From: Lacticaseibacillus chiayiensis
GTDB taxonomy: Bacteria > Bacillota > Bacilli > Lactobacillales > Lactobacillaceae
Assembly: GCF_004123795.1 (NCBI RefSeq)
Contig: NZ_MSSM01000011.1
Coordinates: 62,001 to 126,000 of the forward strand
DNA length: 64,000 bases
Direction: 5' to 3'
How positions within the stretch are numbered: the stretch's first letter is position 1; the number at the start of each line of letters is the position of its first letter. Below the pieces are notes generated by a model. That model made no database searches and had not been told where the DNA came from. It saw only the letters and a program-made list of their open reading frames with translations. Positions 1 to 8,074 of the stretch are shown here, piece by piece. The position numbers and the translations under genes were made by a program.

Positions 1-149
1 CGATGAAAGCCGTGACGGTAGGCAATATTCTGGAACTGACGCTGCTGTTCTTTGTCCTGCCAATCGGATTGGCTTACATCAGTTATTTATTGTTCAATAA
101 AACGCTTCGGTATCAGATGCCGGAAGATTACGCACTGCATTATGACTGA
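1..149 (+). CDS. C-terminal end of a membrane protein (partial)
   Basis: The reading frame is open from the window edge and stops with TGA at 147-149; a Met codon at 3 is probably internal. The visible 48 residues hold one hydrophobic segment (ELTLLFFVLPIGLAYISYLL) followed by a short charged tail ending MPEDYALHYD. This looks like the last transmembrane helix and cytoplasmic tail of a polytopic protein whose body lies outside the window. I cannot assign a family. The next gene has its own promoter-like sequence, so an operon is not implied. Confidence 0.5.
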   Translation, partial: MKAVTVGNILELTLLFFVLPIGLAYISYLLFNKTLRYQMPEDYALHYD

Positions 150-225
150 TCATTTTGGTGAAATCGATTGTACAAAATAAAACGTTCGTTTCGTTTCGAT
201 TGGTATAGGATGGGAACCGTTTGCA

Positions 226-234
226 TGGTAGAAT
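226..234 (+). promoter_or_regulatory. Extended -10 promoter element for the nfeD-flotillin pair
   Basis: TGGTAGAAT is an extended -10 box (TGN followed by TAGAAT) about 40 bases before the chosen start. No good -35 is visible at 17 bases, which is tolerated with extended -10 promoters. Confidence 0.35.
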
Positions 235-274
235 AATGGAGACGTTTGTACCTGTTGAAAGCGAGGCGATCGGA

Positions 275-664
275 ATGGTTACTTGGTGGACCCAACAAGG
301 AGTGGGTTTACAGATGGTGGTGGGCGTGGTTGCATTGGTGATCGTTGCCGGTCTTTTATGGATGTTGCTCTCGTTGGTGTTATTACCACTGCTGGCTGTT
401 TTACAGCGTGTTTTGTCATCGGTGGAGAACACGACAGCCATGAGCACTCAAGATTATCTACTTGGCACGTTGACGCTGGCAGTTGCCCCTGATCATACGG
501 GCGAAGTTATGGTGACAGGTGGCGGCCGTGCTCGGCAAACCTACCCGGCCAAGTTGTGGTCAGGCACTCAGCGGCCACTTAAGCAGGGCACCAAAGTCGT
601 GATTATCGAACTCACAGAAGGCGTCGCGTATGTTGATGCCGTCGCCGCACATAACCAACCCTAA
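275..664 (+). CDS. NfeD-like membrane protein, flotillin partner
   Basis: Small NfeD-family protein of 129 residues. In Bacillus such proteins (YuaF) are encoded next to flotillin and act with it in membrane microdomain organisation. The N-terminus holds one long or two closely spaced membrane segments (about residues 10-50). The C-terminal part (about 65-127), with its Gly/Val-rich strands and GTKVVIIELTEGVAYVDAV, fits the OB-fold NfeD C-terminal domain. ATG 275 was chosen because GCGAGG lies 8 bases upstream; earlier in-frame Met codons at 221 and 236 lack a ribosome site. The stop overlaps the ribosome site of the flotillin gene, so the two are almost certainly co-transcribed. The function is inferred from the pairing. 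Confidence 0.7.
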   Translation: MVTWWTQQGVGLQMVVGVVALVIVAGLLWMLLSLVLLPLLAVLQRVLSSVENTTAMSTQDYLLGTLTLAVAPDHTGEVMVTGGGRARQTYPAKLWSGTQRPLKQGTKVVIIELTEGVAYVDAVAAHNQP

Positions 665-674
665 GGAGGGGACG

Positions 675-2246
675 ATGGAAATTTTAGCTGATTATATGCC
701 ATGGATCATTGCGATCGTTGTCTTACTGTTACTCTTTATTTTCTTGGCAACGCATCGCAAAACTGCATTGCCTAATGAGGTTTTGATTATTTCCGGTGCC
801 TTGATATCTGGCAAGCATAGCTTTCGGGATATTAACGGGAATCGGGTCAAGCTGATCACGAATGGCGGGTCGTTTATCCTTCCGATTCTGCAGCGCTGGG
901 ATGTTTTGAGCCTCAACACCCGCACAATCGAGGTCGCAACTCCGGAAGTTTACACGCAGCAAGGTGTTCCGATTATCGTCAACGGAACCGTTATTTTAAA
1001 AATCGGTTCCAGTCAGGAAGAGGTCGCAACTGCTGCCGAACAGTTTTTAGGCAAAAATGACGAGCAGATCAATGCCGAAGCGACGGAGATTCTCGAAGGG
1101 CATTTGCGGGCTATTTTGGGGACATTAACGGTTGAGGATACTTACCAAAACCGGGATGCTTTTGCCGAGAAAGTCCAGGACGTGGCGAGTTCCGATTTAG
1201 CCAAAATGGGTCTACAGATTATCTCATTCACGATCAAAGATATTGCCGACAAGAACGGCTATCTTGACTCATTGGGAAAGAAGCAGATTGCCGAAGTCAA
1301 GAAAAACGCGGCAGTTGCTGAAGCGGCCGCCAATCGTGACACGCGGATTCAGCAAGCTCAAGCCGATCAAGAGGCCAAACAACAGGAAATTGAGCGGCAG
1401 ACACAGGTGGCAGATGCCGAGCGTGAGCAGCAGGTTAAAATGGCTGACTTCAAGAAGCAACAGGAAATTGCCCAGGCGCAAGCGGATCAGGCGGCGATTG
1501 TCGAGCAAATGAAGGCCAAGCAGGTTCAAAAAGAAAAAGATATTGAACTTGCCCAAAAGAATGCGGAACTGCAGGAACAGGAATTGAATGCGACTGTCCG
1601 TAAACAGGCGGATGCGGACTTGTATAAAGCCCAGCGTGCCGCCGAAGCGCAAAAAGCAACCCAAATCGCAGCGGCTGAAGCGTCCGCTAAGCAAGTCGAG
1701 TTGGCGGCCGAAGCGAATGCTAATGCTACGAAAGCCATCGGGGAAGCCGAAGCCGGCAAGACCCGAGCAATCGGGTTGGCGCAGGCGGAAGCGATTGCGA
1801 AGCAGGCTGAGGCGGCTCGCCAATTGGATGAATCCGGACGCTTCAAAATGACCATTGAGGCAATGCCGAAGATTATCGAAGCTGCCATGAGTCCTTATGC
1901 CAACGTTGATTCAATCAAACTTTATGGCGACGGCGATCTTACCAAGCAAACCAGTGGCGGTTTGGTGAAACAGCTGGATATGCTCCAGGAAGTGGCCGGA
2001 ATCGATATTCGTGGCATGTTGAATGGTGCCCTTATGCACCAGGCAGGCAATCAGCCAGTGGTCGATGCCATCAAGGGTCGTCACGCGGACACTGCCGAAA
2101 AGGCGCCGCAAAAACAGTCGGAAGCGCCGCAAAAGAAATCGGCAGCAGCAGCAGCACCGGCAACGTCTGCCGCTAAGCCAGCCGATGCCGGTCAATCGGC
2201 AGCAAGTGCACCAACGAAAATGGCGGATAAGCCTTGGAAGAAATAG
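675..2246 (+). CDS. floT: Flotillin-like SPFH-domain protein
   Basis: Membrane scaffold protein of 523 residues that organises lipid-ordered microdomains. Layout: an N-terminal membrane anchor (about 5-25, WIIAIVVLLLLFIFL); an SPFH/PHB domain (about 30-190); a long Ala/Glu/Gln-rich coiled coil (about 200-400) with flotillin-type EA repeats (GEAEAGKTRAIGLAQAEA); then a C-terminal region ending in a Lys/Pro/Ala/Gln-rich low-complexity tail (about 475-523). The length fits the YuaG/FloT class. ATG 675 follows AAGGAGG at 663-669; an upstream in-frame ATG at 630 would overlap nfeD and has no ribosome site. The preceding NfeD gene supports the call. The low-complexity tail is longer than I would expect from Bacillus FloT. 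Confidence 0.85.
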   Translation: MEILADYMPWIIAIVVLLLLFIFLATHRKTALPNEVLIISGALISGKHSFRDINGNRVKLITNGGSFILPILQRWDVLSLNTRTIEVATPEVYTQQGVPIIVNGTVILKIGSSQEEVATAAEQFLGKNDEQINAEATEILEGHLRAILGTLTVEDTYQNRDAFAEKVQDVASSDLAKMGLQIISFTIKDIADKNGYLDSLGKKQIAEVKKNAAVAEAAANRDTRIQQAQADQEAKQQEIERQTQVADAEREQQVKMADFKKQQEIAQAQADQAAIVEQMKAKQVQKEKDIELAQKNAELQEQELNATVRKQADADLYKAQRAAEAQKATQIAAAEASAKQVELAAEANANATKAIGEAEAGKTRAIGLAQAEAIAKQAEAARQLDESGRFKMTIEAMPKIIEAAMSPYANVDSIKLYGDGDLTKQTSGGLVKQLDMLQEVAGIDIRGMLNGALMHQAGNQPVVDAIKGRHADTAEKAPQKQSEAPQKKSAAAAAPATSAAKPADAGQSAASAPTKMADKPWKK

Positions 2247-2263
2247 CAACGGTCTAAAAGTAA

Positions 2264-2312
2264 AAAAGGCTCCCGCTTCTCAGTCCTTGAACTGGGAGGC
2301 AGGAGCCTTTTG
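2264..2312. terminator. Bidirectional terminator between flotillin and lysC
   Basis: A hairpin with arms AAAAGGCTCC and GGAGCCTTTT, A-rich on one side and T-rich on the other, lies between two convergent genes and can serve both. Confidence 0.8.
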
Positions 2313-2338
2313 TGATATGTCAGTCACTACCATATATC

Positions 2339-3685
2339 TCAAGCAATCCCCTCAATATAAGGTGCCGGCCGGTAGAAGTTTTGATGGATGCTGCTGTAGA
2401 TAACACGGACGGCTTTGTCGTAGTCTTTGTCAGTGACGCCGATCAATAAATTGATATCGGAATTGGTTTGGCTAACGAGTTGGACGTTTAAGAGATTGTC
2501 ATCCAAATAAGCGAGCACTTTTCCTGCAATTGCCGGTCGTTTTCGCAGTTGACGGGAGACCATGGCGATTAAAGCGACATTTTCGGTCACCTCGAGTTTG
2601 TCTGGGTGACAGGCGGCCTGAATCGCTGTGGTTAGTTCACGAACCGAAACTTGGCGGCGCGGCTCGCGAATCAACAGGCTGAAGCTGTCGATGCCGGTTG
2701 GCAGGTAATCAACAACCAGGTGATGAGCCGCGATGACGCCCAGTGCTTGTTGGATAACTTCGAGGTGAACGGCAAGCTGGTATTGACGGATCGTGATGAC
2801 AAGGTAATGTTTGCGTCCGGCAATGCCTGTAATGATGCGTGGGTCGTCACTGGGATCGTCATCATGAATGATCAGGGTTCCCGGATCCTGGGGCGCGTTA
2901 GTGTTGAGAATGCGTGTCGGAATTTTACATTCGCGCACCGGCTGGACGGCTTCTTCCTGAAACACGCTAAAACCCATGTAGGTCAGTTCACGCAACTCAT
3001 CATAGCTCATCACGTCAATACTGTCGGCATCCTTAATAATACGCGGATCAGCCATTTTGATGCCAGACACATCTGTCCAATTTTCATATAAATCTGCTTG
3101 GGCTAATCGTGCTAACCATGCGCCGGAGATGTCGGATCCGCCGCGGGGCATGAGTTGCACGTGTCCGGCACGATTTCGTCCGTAAAATCCGGGGATGACT
3201 AAGCCGTGATGATTGGGAAGCTGCCGATATGCAGCCATGGTCTTGGCCTCATCAATGCCGCCATTGTCATCAAAAAAGAATAGATCTGCGGCATCCAAGA
3301 AGGTATAACCTAAATATGCTGCCATCAGATGGGCAGTTAAGAACTCGCCGCGGGATACCAGATAATCACGGGAATAATGTGTGGTAAGCTGATGGCGAAT
3401 CGTGTTCATTAACTTGTTTAAAGGTACCTGCAAGTGCAATGTCTGATTAATGGCTTCCAATCTAGCCGTTACCTGGGCAAACAGCTGCGTCACATCGCGG
3501 CCAGCTTCCATGGCGTCTGCGATCAGGAAAAGGGTATCCGTGAGCTTTTGGGTGGCGGGGCCATATTTTCCGGCGGCACTCACGACCACCAGTTGGCGTT
3601 GCGAATCTTGATCAATGATAGCCTTGACTTTTTGAAATTGATCGGCGGTCGCAACGGAACTGCCGCCAAATTTTGCGACTTTCAT
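2339..3685 (-). CDS. lysC: Aspartate kinase
   Basis: Phosphorylates L-aspartate to aspartyl-4-phosphate, the first step towards threonine, methionine and lysine. The 448-residue protein begins with the signature KFGGSSVA (residues 4-11) of the amino-acid kinase fold. The RGGSDISGAW motif lies near the middle of the chain. The C-terminal third has the length of two ACT-type regulatory domains, so feedback control by an end-product amino acid is likely. The start has GGAGG in front (minus strand) and overlaps the stop of hom by 4 bases (ATGA), implying translational coupling. With the divergent thrC-thrB pair it completes most of the threonine branch, so this isozyme probably serves threonine synthesis; which amino acid inhibits it cannot be read from sequence. 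Confidence 0.93.
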   Translation of the reverse strand: MKVAKFGGSSVATADQFQKVKAIIDQDSQRQLVVVSAAGKYGPATQKLTDTLFLIADAMEAGRDVTQLFAQVTARLEAINQTLHLQVPLNKLMNTIRHQLTTHYSRDYLVSRGEFLTAHLMAAYLGYTFLDAADLFFFDDNGGIDEAKTMAAYRQLPNHHGLVIPGFYGRNRAGHVQLMPRGGSDISGAWLARLAQADLYENWTDVSGIKMADPRIIKDADSIDVMSYDELRELTYMGFSVFQEEAVQPVRECKIPTRILNTNAPQDPGTLIIHDDDPSDDPRIITGIAGRKHYLVITIRQYQLAVHLEVIQQALGVIAAHHLVVDYLPTGIDSFSLLIREPRRQVSVRELTTAIQAACHPDKLEVTENVALIAMVSRQLRKRPAIAGKVLAYLDDNLLNVQLVSQTNSDINLLIGVTDKDYDKAVRVIYSSIHQNFYRPAPYIEGIA

Positions 3686-4881
3686 CCGATGACCTCCTGA
3701 TCAATTTGCTGTTTGACATCACGGGCGGTCAGTTCACTATCGCCAATGGCCGCCATGAAGGCATGTGCATCAATTGCCAAAACGCCGCGCATGAGTCGAT
3801 GCATTTCACCGACCGGAATTTGTTTGATGAGGAGTCGATGATCGACTATTTCCGTTTGCTTGTCACTAAACATCGCGAACGTCATTGGATCGGCGCGTAA
3901 CAGATAATCTGCGACGCTGAGATCAGGGTCGAATTGCAAAGTTTGCCCAAAGTCGCGTTTCAAGTGGGCAACATTTTCCAAAATGTCGAAAAGATCCTGG
4001 ACAATCGCGTTAGCAGTCGGATATTTACCGGCACCTTGGCCATAAAATTGTAAATCGCCGATGGTTTGGCCATGCAAGCGAATGATGTTGAAGTTTTCAA
4101 AGGTATTGGCGGCCAAAGCGGTGGCTGGATAAAGCCGCGGCTCCACGACCATACTATAATGGTCGTCAATTCGTTTGCTTTTCCCGATTAAGCGCAGCAC
4201 TTGGTCGTGTTTCGCGAAGAAGTCAATGTCGGCCTTGCTGACGTGACGGATGCCAAACTTAGGAACATCCCGCGGCGGCACCATGTCGTAAGCTAAAGCC
4301 GCTGAAATTTTGAGCTTGTTGACAATGTCATCGCCGTCAATGTCGGCACTCGGGTCGGCTTCGGCATAACCCATATCTTTGGCCGCCAGTAATACAGGGT
4401 CGAAATCGAGGTGGGCCCGTTGCATCTGGTCTAAAATGTAATTGCTGGTGCCATTAAAGATCCCTTCGATGGTATCAACCTGATCAATCCGCGCCGCCCG
4501 TTCCAGATTGCGGATCCACGGAATGCCGCCGCCAGTGGTTGCTTCAAAATAGAAGCGGACATCGTGTTGCGCGGCAGTCGCGGTGAATTCAGGCAGATAC
4601 CGAGCCACAACCGCTTTATTGGCGGTCACGACATGTTTACCATGTTGCAAGGCCCGAAGAATATAATCGTGAGCAGGATGCAGGCCGCCGATTGCTTCAA
4701 CCACCACGTCAATGGTAGGATCAGCAAGAATAGCATCGAAATCAGTTGTCATCTCAGGCATCGTGGCAGGGTGGGTTGGGCGAATAAAAATCGCAGTGAC
4801 CCGCATTCGGCGATCACCATTTGCAACAATATCGTAAACGCCGCTACCGACAGTACCAAAACCTAAGATGGCAATATTCAT
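3682..4881 (-). CDS. hom: Homoserine dehydrogenase
   Basis: NAD(P)H-dependent reduction of aspartate semialdehyde to homoserine. The N-terminus carries the dinucleotide-binding motif GFGTVGSGV (residues 7-15). The mid region has EATTGGGIPWI and GIFNGTSNYIL, typical of the catalytic domain, and YAEADPSADIDGDD supplies substrate-binding acids. At 399 residues it is shorter than enzymes with a C-terminal ACT domain, and no clear ACT segment is seen, so allosteric control may rest on the coupled aspartate kinase. The ATG is preceded by AAGGAG on the minus strand. It is the first gene of the hom-lysC pair, divergent from thrC, with about 109 bases between them for both promoters. Confidence 0.93.
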   Translation of the reverse strand: MNIAILGFGTVGSGVYDIVANGDRRMRVTAIFIRPTHPATMPEMTTDFDAILADPTIDVVVEAIGGLHPAHDYILRALQHGKHVVTANKAVVARYLPEFTATAAQHDVRFYFEATTGGGIPWIRNLERAARIDQVDTIEGIFNGTSNYILDQMQRAHLDFDPVLLAAKDMGYAEADPSADIDGDDIVNKLKISAALAYDMVPPRDVPKFGIRHVSKADIDFFAKHDQVLRLIGKSKRIDDHYSMVVEPRLYPATALAANTFENFNIIRLHGQTIGDLQFYGQGAGKYPTANAIVQDLFDILENVAHLKRDFGQTLQFDPDLSVADYLLRADPMTFAMFSDKQTEIVDHRLLIKQIPVGEMHRLMRGVLAIDAHAFMAAIGDSELTARDVKQQIDQEVIG

Positions 4882-4915
4882 CTTTCTCAGCTCCTTGTTT
4901 ATAAAATATAGACAC

Positions 4916-4944
4916 TTGTTTTTCTAATGCGAACAGATTATCAT
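4916..4944 (+). promoter_or_regulatory. Promoter of thrC-thrB
   Basis: TTGTTT (4916-4921), a 17-base spacer and TATCAT (4939-4944) lie in the hom/thrC divergent region, 46 bases before thrC. No T-box or leader peptide is visible here. Confidence 0.5.
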
Positions 4945-4990
4945 ATCCATATCGGAAAAACAAGTCGAACCAGATAGGAGAATCGTTCAC

Positions 4991-6502
4991 ATGCGATACA
5001 CGAGCACACGGGATCAACGAGTAACCAAAACCAGCCAGCAAGCTATTAAGCAAGGTATTTCCGAAGAAGGCGGCTTATTCGTTTTGCCGCATTTAACGGA
5101 TTACCGGATTGCGCTTCAGGATTTGCTGGGAGCAGATTATGAAACGATCGCTCAGCATGTTCTCATGAGCCTGTTGCCTGATTTTAACACTGCTTCAGTT
5201 AAAAAGGCGATCCATTTGGCATATCGGCAAAATTTTTCCGATGAACGCATTACACCGATTCGGAAAGTCGGTGATTTTCACGTGCTTGAATTATTTCACG
5301 GTCCGACCAGTGCCTTCAAAGACGTGGGGCTGCAATTATTACCACAGTTGATGCGGTTGGCCCTTGATCCGGAAGATCGCATTATGATTCTGGCAGCGAC
5401 CAGTGGGGATACCGGCACCGCAGCCTTGCAAGGGTTCAAAAATGTGCCGCAAACCGGCATTACGGTCTTTTATCCCGATCATGGGGTTAGCCCGATTCAG
5501 GAGCAGCAGATGCTGACAACGACAGGCAACAATACGCGGGTGTTCCCGATTGCGGGCAATTTTGATCAGGCGCAAAGTGCGGTTAAGGCGTTGTTTACCG
5601 ATACGAGTTTTGCTGCGCGGCTGCAGGCAGAACAGGTCACGTTATCGGCAGCTAACTCCATTAATATTGGCCGGTTGATTCCGCAGGTGGTTTATTATTT
5701 TGCCGCTTATCTGCAACTGGTTAACAGCCGCGCAATCCAATTAGGCAATCCAGTTAACTTCACCGTTCCAACCGGAAACTTTGGCGACGTGCTGGCTGGC
5801 TTTTATGCTAAGTTACTGGGCTTGCCGATTCATAAATTGATAGCTGCGGCCAATGCCAATCGCGAGATCGCGGACTTTCTTGATACTGGCATCTATGATC
5901 GCAATCGGCCATTCTTAAAAACCGTTGCCCCAAGTATGGATATTCAGATTTCAAGTAATCTGGAACGGCTGTTGTATTATAAGAGCGGCGAAGATAGTGC
6001 CTATGTGGCCATGCTGATGAAAGATTTGGCGACAACAGGCCGCTACCAAGTCCGACCGGATGTTTTGACCGCGATTCAGGCCGATTTTGCCGGTGGCTTT
6101 GCGACCGATGAACAGGTGACAGCGGCGATTGCCAAAGTCTGGCGGCAAGATGGGTACTTAATGGATCCGCACACAGCGGTTGGTTATAGCGTCATGCAAC
6201 AGTATCGCGCCACTGGAGATACCACGCCGAATATCTTGTTGGCAACGGCGAGTCCCTATAAGTTTCCGCATGCGGTGGCTAAGGCACTTAACTTGCCGGT
6301 TTCAGGTGGCGATTTTTCGTTGATGACGCAACTACGACAGGTGAGTGGTGTTCCGATTCCAGCAAATCTGGCGCGTCTGGCGGTGCTGACGCCTCAGCCT
6401 AAACACGTGGTTACCCCAGCAGCAATGGGCGCCGCCATTCTCGACGCGGCAAAGGAGGTTTTTGACGATGATTTGCGTATCCGTTCCGGCAACAACCGCT
6501 AA
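4991..6502 (+). CDS. thrC: Threonine synthase
   Basis: PLP enzyme converting O-phosphohomoserine to threonine and phosphate; 503 residues, the size of the long (yeast/E. coli-like) class. GPTSAFKDVGLQLLP, near residue 105, contains the Lys that forms the Schiff base with PLP. ATSGDTGTAAL and VPTGNFGDVLAGF are the phosphate/cofactor-binding loops of the fold. Starts at an ATG with AGGAG upstream. The 3' end overlaps thrB by 35 bases, so the pair is translationally coupled. It is divergent from hom-lysC. Confidence 0.95.
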   Translation: MRYTSTRDQRVTKTSQQAIKQGISEEGGLFVLPHLTDYRIALQDLLGADYETIAQHVLMSLLPDFNTASVKKAIHLAYRQNFSDERITPIRKVGDFHVLELFHGPTSAFKDVGLQLLPQLMRLALDPEDRIMILAATSGDTGTAALQGFKNVPQTGITVFYPDHGVSPIQEQQMLTTTGNNTRVFPIAGNFDQAQSAVKALFTDTSFAARLQAEQVTLSAANSINIGRLIPQVVYYFAAYLQLVNSRAIQLGNPVNFTVPTGNFGDVLAGFYAKLLGLPIHKLIAAANANREIADFLDTGIYDRNRPFLKTVAPSMDIQISSNLERLLYYKSGEDSAYVAMLMKDLATTGRYQVRPDVLTAIQADFAGGFATDEQVTAAIAKVWRQDGYLMDPHTAVGYSVMQQYRATGDTTPNILLATASPYKFPHAVAKALNLPVSGGDFSLMTQLRQVSGVPIPANLARLAVLTPQPKHVVTPAAMGAAILDAAKEVFDDDLRIRSGNNR

Positions 6503-7373
6503 TTTAGGCGTTGGTTACGATGTGTTGGGCATGGCCCTTGATCTCAAAGCTCGGTTCACTTTTGAGCCGAGCACCCAAAAGCTTGAGATCATCGGTGACG
6601 GGAATGCTTTCGCTAACCCGGAAAATTTAATTTATCGCGCCTTTGTCACGTTTGCGAATGCGATTCATCAGCCGGTTCCCAACTTACGCATTAGCGTTGA
6701 TTCAGATGTTCCCAATGCGCGTGGATTGGGCAGTTCGGCGACGTGTGTGGTGGGTGGACTCACTGCAGCAAACGCCTGGTTTCAGGCCGGTTGGGATGAA
6801 GCCGACCTTTTGAAGTTGGCCACTCAGCTAGAAGGGCACCCGGATAATGCGGCGCCGGCCATTTACGGACAGGTATGTGCGACCGTTTTGGTGGGTGATG
6901 ACCCGATTGTCCGGCAGTACCCGGTCAGCCAACAGTTGCATTTTGTTGCGTTGATTCCGCCATACACGGTCAGCACCGAAGAAGCACGCAATATTTTACC
7001 GGCAACCCTGGGTTATGCAGATGCGGCTTATCAAATGGGACGCTGCATTTTGATGACACGCGCATTGGCGGATGGTGATATATCGCTGTTACGCCAGGTG
7101 GCTCAGGATCGGATGCACGAGCCGTATCGCGCGACGTTGATTCCGGATTATCAAGCAGCACGCAAAGAGTCGGCGGCTCATGATGGCGTCTTATTGATTT
7201 CCGGATCGGGCTCGACCATGCTGGCCATTGTTAGCGATGCTGCCGGAGCCGAACAGCTACAAAAGGCAGCCGCGCAACGTTGGCCGGAATGGCAAGTGCG
7301 GATCGTGACGCCAAGTGAACAAGGCGTACAGGTGGTAAAAACGGGGAACTTTTCAGGAAAGGTCGAGCATTGA
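6468..7373 (+). CDS. thrB: Homoserine kinase
   Basis: GHMP-family kinase making O-phosphohomoserine, the substrate of the adjacent threonine synthase. The ATP-binding GHMP motif appears as ARGLGSSATCVVGG (about residues 85-98), and the N-terminus starts VPATTANLGVGYDVLG, the conserved homoserine-kinase opening. LEGHPDNAAPA is another family signature. ATG 6468 is chosen over an in-frame TTG at 6462 because AAAGGAGG ends 9 bases before it. The chain is 301 residues, normal for the family. The gene starts inside thrC. Confidence 0.94.
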   Translation: MICVSVPATTANLGVGYDVLGMALDLKARFTFEPSTQKLEIIGDGNAFANPENLIYRAFVTFANAIHQPVPNLRISVDSDVPNARGLGSSATCVVGGLTAANAWFQAGWDEADLLKLATQLEGHPDNAAPAIYGQVCATVLVGDDPIVRQYPVSQQLHFVALIPPYTVSTEEARNILPATLGYADAAYQMGRCILMTRALADGDISLLRQVAQDRMHEPYRATLIPDYQAARKESAAHDGVLLISGSGSTMLAIVSDAAGAEQLQKAAAQRWPEWQVRIVTPSEQGVQVVKTGNFSGKVEH

Positions 7374-7387
7374 AGCTCGGCTTTTTT
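7362..7387 (+). terminator. Terminator of thrCB
   Basis: Stem GTCGAGC / GCTCGGC (one G-U pair) with a 6-base loop containing the thrB stop codon, followed by six T. Confidence 0.65.
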
Positions 7388-7398
7388 GCTCGCCATGA

Positions 7399-7428
7399 TT
7401 GAGCTTTCTGCGCCAAATAGTGTAATAT
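7399..7428 (+). promoter_or_regulatory. Promoter-like sequence before the Fic fragment
   Basis: TTGAGC (7399-7404), an 18-base spacer and TAATAT (7423-7428) with an upstream TG, about 25 bases before the start. Confidence 0.4.
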
Positions 7429-7452
7429 GGCGAGGAAAGGGGGAGCTTGGCG

Positions 7453-7818
7453 ATGAAATATTTTGACTATGAAAGCCTCAATGCACTGTTCACCCCCCCT
7501 GCCATCATGGCTAAAATGAACCAGATTTACGAATTACGCGGACAACAACAGGATCATTTACAGAAGAATCGGGTTGCCCTAGACAGACTGGTGAACATTG
7601 CCAAAGTTGAAAGTATTGATGCATCCAACCGAATTGAAGGGATTTATACAATTGACACGCGTTTACGGGAACTGGTCAACAAACGGACGGCGCCGCACAA
7701 TCGCAGTGAGGCAGAGATTTCCGGATATCGTGATGTTTTAGAGTTGATCCATGATCACTACCAAGACATTCCAATTACTAGCCATTCAATTCTTGGCTTA
7801 CACAAGCAGCTATTTTAG
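7453..7818 (+). pseudogene. Fic-family protein, N-terminal fragment only
   Basis: The 121 residues match the front of Fic AMP-transferase-like proteins: a helical N-terminal region followed by VESIDASNRIEGIYT, which resembles the S/TxxxE(G/N) inhibitory helix of Fic_N proteins, and EAEISGYRDVLELI. The frame then stops at ...GLHKQLF. The catalytic HPFxxGNGR loop, which would come about 100 residues later, is absent in this frame, and I found no continuation in the next 250 bases. ATG 7453 has a GGGGGAG ribosome site. The gene is therefore probably a remnant without AMPylation activity. A stand-alone regulatory fragment is possible but less likely. Confidence 0.6.
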
Positions 7819-7901
7819 CTGCGTCTATCATGATTATGTCGGTGTAGCCGAACTGGTTTTAGCCACACCACAAGTATCTTCATGAATGCAAATTGCCAAT
7901 A

Positions 7902-7910
7902 TGGTATAAT
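7902..7910 (+). promoter_or_regulatory. Extended -10 promoter of the D-aspartate ligase gene
   Basis: TGGTATAAT is a near-ideal extended -10 element; no convincing -35. Transcription would start near 7917, giving a leader of about 155 bases. Confidence 0.55.
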
Positions 7911-7916
7911 TCGAGA

Positions 7917-8074
7917 GCGACGAGCGAAAAGTTGAACCTGTTTAACTAACGCTTCGGAAATAATGATGGCAGCGGTAACGACCACGTGACTTAGCGCCGC
8001 TGCATGTTCACTGAAAATTTCAAGGCACAGGCTTACCGAACCTGAACCTATCGAACGAGGAGACTATCATTCAG
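7917..8074 (+). promoter_or_regulatory. Structured 5' leader of the D-aspartate ligase gene
   Basis: A leader of about 155 bases between the extended -10 and the start codon contains GCAGCGG (7969-7975) pairing with CCGCTGC (7997-8003) across 21 bases. It also has repeated GAACCTG words (7934, 8049). It is not a T-box: the conserved AGGGTGG element is missing. The role is unknown. Confidence 0.35.

Noticed and set aside
150-240. A sigma-W-type promoter for the nfeD-flotillin operon, as in Bacillus
   Set aside because: No GAAAC...CGTA pair at proper spacing; lactobacilli generally lack that ECF factor, and an ordinary extended -10 is present.
1269-1823. Long minus-strand frames opposite the flotillin coiled coil
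   Set aside because: The Ala/Glu/Gln-rich repeats of flotillin leave the other frames open; no ribosome site and extremely biased composition.
7917-8074. A T-box or amino-acid riboswitch before the D-aspartate ligase
   Set aside because: The conserved T-box sequence and terminator/antiterminator pair are absent; only a simple stem is visible.
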